This document shows, piece after piece, positions 6,710-9,220 of a stretch of DNA of 9,220 nt. A model generated the notes under the pieces. It was not told the DNA's origin and did no database searches. It was given only the letters and a program-made list of their open reading frames with translations. The DNA is from an uncultured Phascolarctobacterium sp. (lineage in GTDB: Bacteria > Bacillota > Negativicutes > Acidaminococcales > Acidaminococcaceae), in the NCBI GenBank assembly GCA_946002345.1, contig CAMFZA010000054.1, positions 1 to 9,220 of the forward strand. The letters are read 5' to 3'. The position numbers were made by a program, and so were the translations under genes. The number at the start of each line of letters is the position of its first letter. Within the stretch, counting starts at the first letter, position 1.

Positions 6710-7396
6710 TTATCTTTTCAAGTCAAAGCGGATACCCTGGGTTACATAGCAGGGCGCCTTTTGGCCAAATTTGTCCTTGGCAGGGCTAAAGCGCCACTTG
6801 TAGACCGCCGCCACCGCTGCCTCGTCCAAGTCTGCATTGCCGGAGGAGCGCACCACAAAGGCTTCTTCAACCTTGCCACTGGCGTTGACCAGCATCTTGA
6901 CGCCCACTACGCCCTCCACCCCCGCATTACGGGCGGAGCTGGGGTATTTGGGCTGCACTGCGGATACCACACGGGGTGGCGTCACAGGTACGCCACGTCC
7001 GTCACCTGCTCCGTCACCAACGCCACTACCTGTGCCACTGCCGCTACCTGTACCGCTACCTTCCGCTGAGCCAGTACCAGTTCCGACGGCTGGATTCTTA
7101 GCGGGCCCGGGCTGGGCTTTCGGACTAGTCACTGTTTTTTTGGTGACCACCTTTTTCGTTTCCGGCTTTAGCCTTTTATCAATAATATCGTCGATGCTGC
7201 GCAAAATGCTATTATCCTGCTGCTCCTCCACCTGCTCAGGGGCACCGCCGCCACCGCCCACCAAGGCTACCTCCAATATTTCCGGAGGCCTGCTCACAAA
7301 GCGATAGCCAAAAATGCCAACGACCAAAGCAAAGAATACATGAACAGCAAGTGCAGCCCCTAGCGCCGTACCATAACGCTTTTGTTCTGCCTTCAT
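6710..7396 (-). CDS. tonB: TonB energy transducer
   Basis: The 228-residue protein links the proton-driven ExbB-ExbD complex in the inner membrane to outer-membrane receptors. Residues 11-34 form the membrane anchor and include His19, which matches the conserved membrane His of TonB proteins. A periplasmic linker follows: a charged part with KKVVTKKTV (81-89), then an unusual Gly/Ser/Thr-rich stretch (about 104-135) where many TonB proteins have Pro-Glu and Pro-Lys repeats. The C-terminal TonB domain runs from about 138 to 228 with QPKYPSSARNAGVEGVVGVK (148-167) and AVYKWRFSPAK (197-207). The start overlaps the exbD stop as ATGA, so the genes are translationally coupled. A strong terminator follows. 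Confidence 0.93.
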   Translation of the reverse strand: MKAEQKRYGTALGAALAVHVFFALVVGIFGYRFVSRPPEILEVALVGGGGGAPEQVEEQQDNSILRSIDDIIDKRLKPETKKVVTKKTVTSPKAQPGPAKNPAVGTGTGSAEGSGTGSGSGTGSGVGDGAGDGRGVPVTPPRVVSAVQPKYPSSARNAGVEGVVGVKMLVNASGKVEEAFVVRSSGNADLDEAAVAAVYKWRFSPAKDKFGQKAPCYVTQGIRFDLKR

Positions 7397-7809
7397 TTGC
7401 CATCACCCACATCCGTAGCCAGGCCAAAGCGGGTTACGCCTGCACCCTTCAGCTTATCCATAAGCTGGATAATAGAGCGATATTCCGCATCGCCCTCTCC
7501 ACGAATAATCACAGCAAAGGAGGAGTCTCGCTTGCTTTCTGCCGCTGCATTGGCCACCAGCTGCTCCACATCAATGGCAGTTTCATCAAGATAAAGGCTG
7601 CCATCCTTTTTAATGGTGACCGTAAAATTACTCTTGCTCACGGTTTGGGCATGCTGGGCCACCGGCAAGCGAATGGGTATGGTCTTAATTTCACTCATAT
7701 ACATGGTGCTGATGATGAAAAACACCAGCAACAGAAAAATCATGTCGATCATGGGGCTCAGCATGGGCTCAGGTGCTTTACCACCATCTCTTCGCCTCAG
7801 CTTAATCAT
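7393..7809 (-). CDS. exbD: ExbD, biopolymer transport protein
   Basis: This is a 138-residue inner-membrane protein with a single N-terminal membrane helix (about 17-37) and a periplasmic domain. LSPMIDMIFLLLVFF (17-31) contains Asp22, the proton-carrying acidic residue conserved in ExbD/TolR. The C-terminal part has the usual VIIRGEGDAEYRSIIQLMDK pattern. The start at 7809 is chosen because GGAGG lies nine bases upstream and because it gives an ATGA overlap with the exbB stop; an ATG at 7827 in frame precedes the ribosome binding site. Together with ExbB it forms the proton channel that drives TonB. Confidence 0.93.
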   Translation of the reverse strand: MIKLRRRDGGKAPEPMLSPMIDMIFLLLVFFIISTMYMSEIKTIPIRLPVAQHAQTVSKSNFTVTIKKDGSLYLDETAIDVEQLVANAAAESKRDSSFAVIIRGEGDAEYRSIIQLMDKLKGAGVTRFGLATDVGDGK

Positions 7810-8450
7810 TTTTTCAGCCCTCCGCATGCATCATCACAAATATTCTTGGCAATTGCTTCCAACAGGGTATTGCTCATTTCTTCAATATCCATGGTAATAC
7901 CCTTCATACGGCGGGTAAAATAAGCATGGAAAAGGGTTGCGAAGATGGAGCTGCACAGGCCAAAAACAGTGGTAATCAAAGCTTCGCCAATGCCAGAGGT
8001 TACGGCCATGGGGTTGGTGCTTCTTTCGTTCAAAGCATTGAAGGAAGCAATCATACCGGTAATGGTGCCCAGCAGGCCCAAAATCGGTGATAGAGCTACT
8101 AGCACACCCAAATAACCCAGATTCTTTTCAAATTTATCAATAGCACGCTCAGCACGGGCGGCAATAAAGCCCTCCAAGCGTTCAAAATTGCCATGACGGG
8201 CCATAACAATGGTGGCCAGCTTGGCTACCTCACCCCTAGTGCCATCGGCCAGCTCTTTGGCATTAACCCAATCGTCATTTTCGATATAATTACAAAATTG
8301 CTTGGTAAAAGCTTTGCCACTATCTGCTTGCTTATAATACAAAAAGCGTTCCACGCCTATGCCGATGGTAGCTATGGAGCACAACAATAAGGGCCACATT
8401 ACGGGACCACCCTTGACAAAATAATCGATTGCAGCACCAAATAAACTCAT
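7806..8450 (-). CDS. exbB: ExbB, MotA/TolQ/ExbB proton-channel protein
   Basis: The protein is 214 residues. Three membrane segments are evident, at about 14-36, 115-137 and 158-182. The family core is LSPILGLLGTITGMIASFNAL and GIGEALITTVFGL in the second and third helices, where the channel residues lie. The ATG at 8450 is preceded by AAGG at suitable spacing. The reading frame extends upstream to 8585, but that part overlaps the promoter and is not protein-like. This is the first gene of the exbB-exbD-tonB operon and overlaps exbD by ATGA. Confidence 0.93.
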   Translation of the reverse strand: MSLFGAAIDYFVKGGPVMWPLLLCSIATIGIGVERFLYYKQADSGKAFTKQFCNYIENDDWVNAKELADGTRGEVAKLATIVMARHGNFERLEGFIAARAERAIDKFEKNLGYLGVLVALSPILGLLGTITGMIASFNALNERSTNPMAVTSGIGEALITTVFGLCSSIFATLFHAYFTRRMKGITMDIEEMSNTLLEAIAKNICDDACGGLKK

Positions 8451-8521
8451 TTTTGTACCTTCTTTCAGTATCACACAAGCTAAAACAGCTTTTTGTGTTG
8501 AATTGTTGATAAGCTTAGAAG

Positions 8522-8536
8522 CTAAATGATATTTAG
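8522..8536. promoter_or_regulatory. Inverted repeat in the exbB leader, candidate operator
   Basis: CTAAAT-GAT-ATTTAG is a perfect 6-bp inverted repeat with a 3-bp centre, lying about 20 bases downstream of the exbB -10 box and so just inside the transcript. That position suits a repressor block on the TonB operon. It does not fit the 19-bp Fur consensus. A second small inverted repeat, AAGCT-AAAAC-AGCTT, lies at 8478-8492. The regulator is unknown. Confidence 0.4.
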
Positions 8537-8556
8537 TTCTAATAATCAGCAAAACC

Positions 8557-8585
8557 ATTATACACTGAAAGCAAAAAAGAGTCAA
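8557..8585 (-). promoter_or_regulatory. Promoter of exbB-exbD-tonB
   Basis: TTGACT (8580-8585), a 17-bp spacer and a perfect TATAAT (8557-8562) on the minus strand form a near-consensus housekeeping promoter. It starts 15 bases after the stop of the ModE-type regulator gene and gives a leader of about 100 nt before exbB. Confidence 0.88.
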
Positions 8586-8600
8586 GCAGATTACTATTAC

Positions 8601-8948
8601 TTATGCATGAAATATCTTGTGAAAGGTCTCATTAGCAAAGGCCTGCACCTGGGCCTCAAACTGACTATACTTCTCCAGCAGCTCCTTGCCCTCCGGTGTG
8701 AGCACGGTGCCGCCCCCGTGGGCCCCACCGCTGACGCTTTTCAGCAGGGGATAGCCCAAATCCGCCTCGGCTCTGTGCAGGATTTTCCAAGCCTTGCTGG
8801 AGGACATGCCCATGGTTTTATAGGCAGCCGTCAAGGAGCCATACTGCTCTACCAGCTCCAGAATTTGGGCAATACCCTTGCCAAAGGCAATTTCTTCGTT
8901 GTACACTCGCACCTTAAGGTGAAATTTTTGGGGAGCCCTGTTGCTCAT
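8601..8948 (-). CDS. ModE-type winged-helix regulator without molybdate-binding domain
   Basis: The protein is 115 residues and matches the N-terminal DNA-binding domain of ModE. The helix-turn-helix is at about 36-60 (YGSLTAAYKTMGMSSSKAWK), followed by the wing motif SGGAHGGGTVLTPEGKELLEKY (73-94), whose Gly-rich turn plus VLT is diagnostic of this family. There is no TOBE/Mop domain, which full-length ModE uses to bind molybdate, so effector sensing is either absent or done by a partner. The ATG at 8948 follows the upstream stop codon by one base, with an AGGGG ribosome binding site inside the end of that gene, so the two are coupled. The neighbour points to control of molybdenum or tungsten cofactor genes. 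A role at the adjacent exbB promoter is possible but unsupported. Confidence 0.85.
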   Translation of the reverse strand: MSNRAPQKFHLKVRVYNEEIAFGKGIAQILELVEQYGSLTAAYKTMGMSSSKAWKILHRAEADLGYPLLKSVSGGAHGGGTVLTPEGKELLEKYSQFEAQVQAFANETFHKIFHA

Positions 8949-8949
8949 C

Positions 8950-9220
8950 TTACCACCCCTTGCCAAAGCCGCAGGCAGGATAGGTGCACACAGGGCAATT
9001 CAGGCACAGTCCACCCTCGCCCAAAGCGGCCAGCTCCTCGCCTTGAATCGGGTCGCAGGCCAGCACCCGGGGCAGGACCAGGTCAAAAATAGTGCGCTTG
9101 GCGTACATAACGCAGCCGGGCAGCCCCATAACCGGCACCCTGCTTGTTCGATAATACGCCAACAGGAACATGGCCCCGGGCAATACGGGGGCACCGGAGG
9201 AAATATTCTGCGGGCGAGGG
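8950..9220 (-). CDS. Molybdopterin-binding domain protein, 3' part only
   Basis: The reading frame is open at the right edge of the window, so the 5' part is missing; 89 codons plus the stop are visible. SSGAPVLPGAMFLLAYY followed by VPVMGLPGCVMYAKRTIFDL resembles the end of the MoaB/MogA/MoeA-type molybdopterin-binding fold, in which SGxPVxPG and GLPG are typical. The C-terminal tail carries a four-Cys cluster, CLNCPVCTYPAC (C-x2-C-x2-C-x3-C), which could bind a metal or an iron-sulfur cluster. The gene is coupled to the ModE-type regulator downstream. The exact role in molybdenum cofactor handling cannot be decided from this fragment. Confidence 0.75.
   Translation of the reverse strand, partial: PRPQNISSGAPVLPGAMFLLAYYRTSRVPVMGLPGCVMYAKRTIFDLVLPRVLACDPIQGEELAALGEGGLCLNCPVCTYPACGFGKGW

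Noticed and set aside
6837..7307. Plus-strand frame rich in Pro and repeats
   Set aside because: It is the antisense reading of the Gly/Ser-rich linker of tonB; the Pro content is a by-product of the GGC/GGT-type repeats on the other strand.
7351..7923. 190-codon plus-strand frame over tonB, exbD and exbB
   Set aside because: It runs antisense to three well-supported genes with coupled starts, and its own product is not protein-like.
8522..8550. Fur box in the exbB leader
   Set aside because: The AT-rich inverted repeat does not match the GATAAT-type hexamer arrangement well enough; it is kept only as an unassigned operator.

Overview
The window reads as chromosomal DNA of a diderm Firmicute, most likely a member of the Negativicutes. 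It encodes a complete TonB/ExbB/ExbD energy-transducing set and an outer-membrane TonB-dependent receptor, alongside strong AGGAGG-type ribosome binding sites and moderate G+C. The placement is an inference from gene content and sequence style, not from a marker gene. Every gene I can support lies on the minus strand, so transcription runs from high to low coordinates.

Layout in the direction of transcription: (1) 9220-8601, the 3' end of a molybdopterin-binding-domain gene with a four-Cys tail, followed one base later by a short ModE-type winged-helix regulator. (2) 8585-6653, a near-consensus promoter, then exbB-exbD-tonB coupled by two ATGA overlaps and closed by a strong intrinsic terminator. 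(3) 6620-3707, a binding-protein-dependent ABC importer operon of the cobalamin/heme/ferri-siderophore type (lipoprotein, FecCD/BtuC-type permease, ATPase). The permease is intact, but the binding protein has an in-frame TAA and the ATPase is broken by an imperfect tandem duplication and a frameshift. (4) 3656-1210, a consensus-like promoter, a leader of about 360 nt carrying a compact cobalamin (B12) riboswitch, a full-length TonB-dependent receptor, and a hairpin terminator. (5) 1198-106, a promoter and an intact sialidase-like Asp-box protein with no signal peptide. A 15-bp perfect palindrome near the left edge looks like an operator for a gene beyond the window.

Working model: the riboswitch makes the receptor a B12 (or related corrinoid) outer-membrane transporter, powered by TonB-ExbB-ExbD. 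The neighbouring ABC operon would be the obvious inner-membrane partner, but two of its three genes appear to be inactivated, so corrinoid taken into the periplasm would need another importer unless the lesions are assembly errors. The receptor gene is much more AT-rich than its neighbours. I see no mobile element, CRISPR array, tRNA or rRNA, and no clearly new biological system. The points most worth a second look are the decaying ABC operon beside an apparently intact, riboswitch-controlled receptor, and the unassigned operators.
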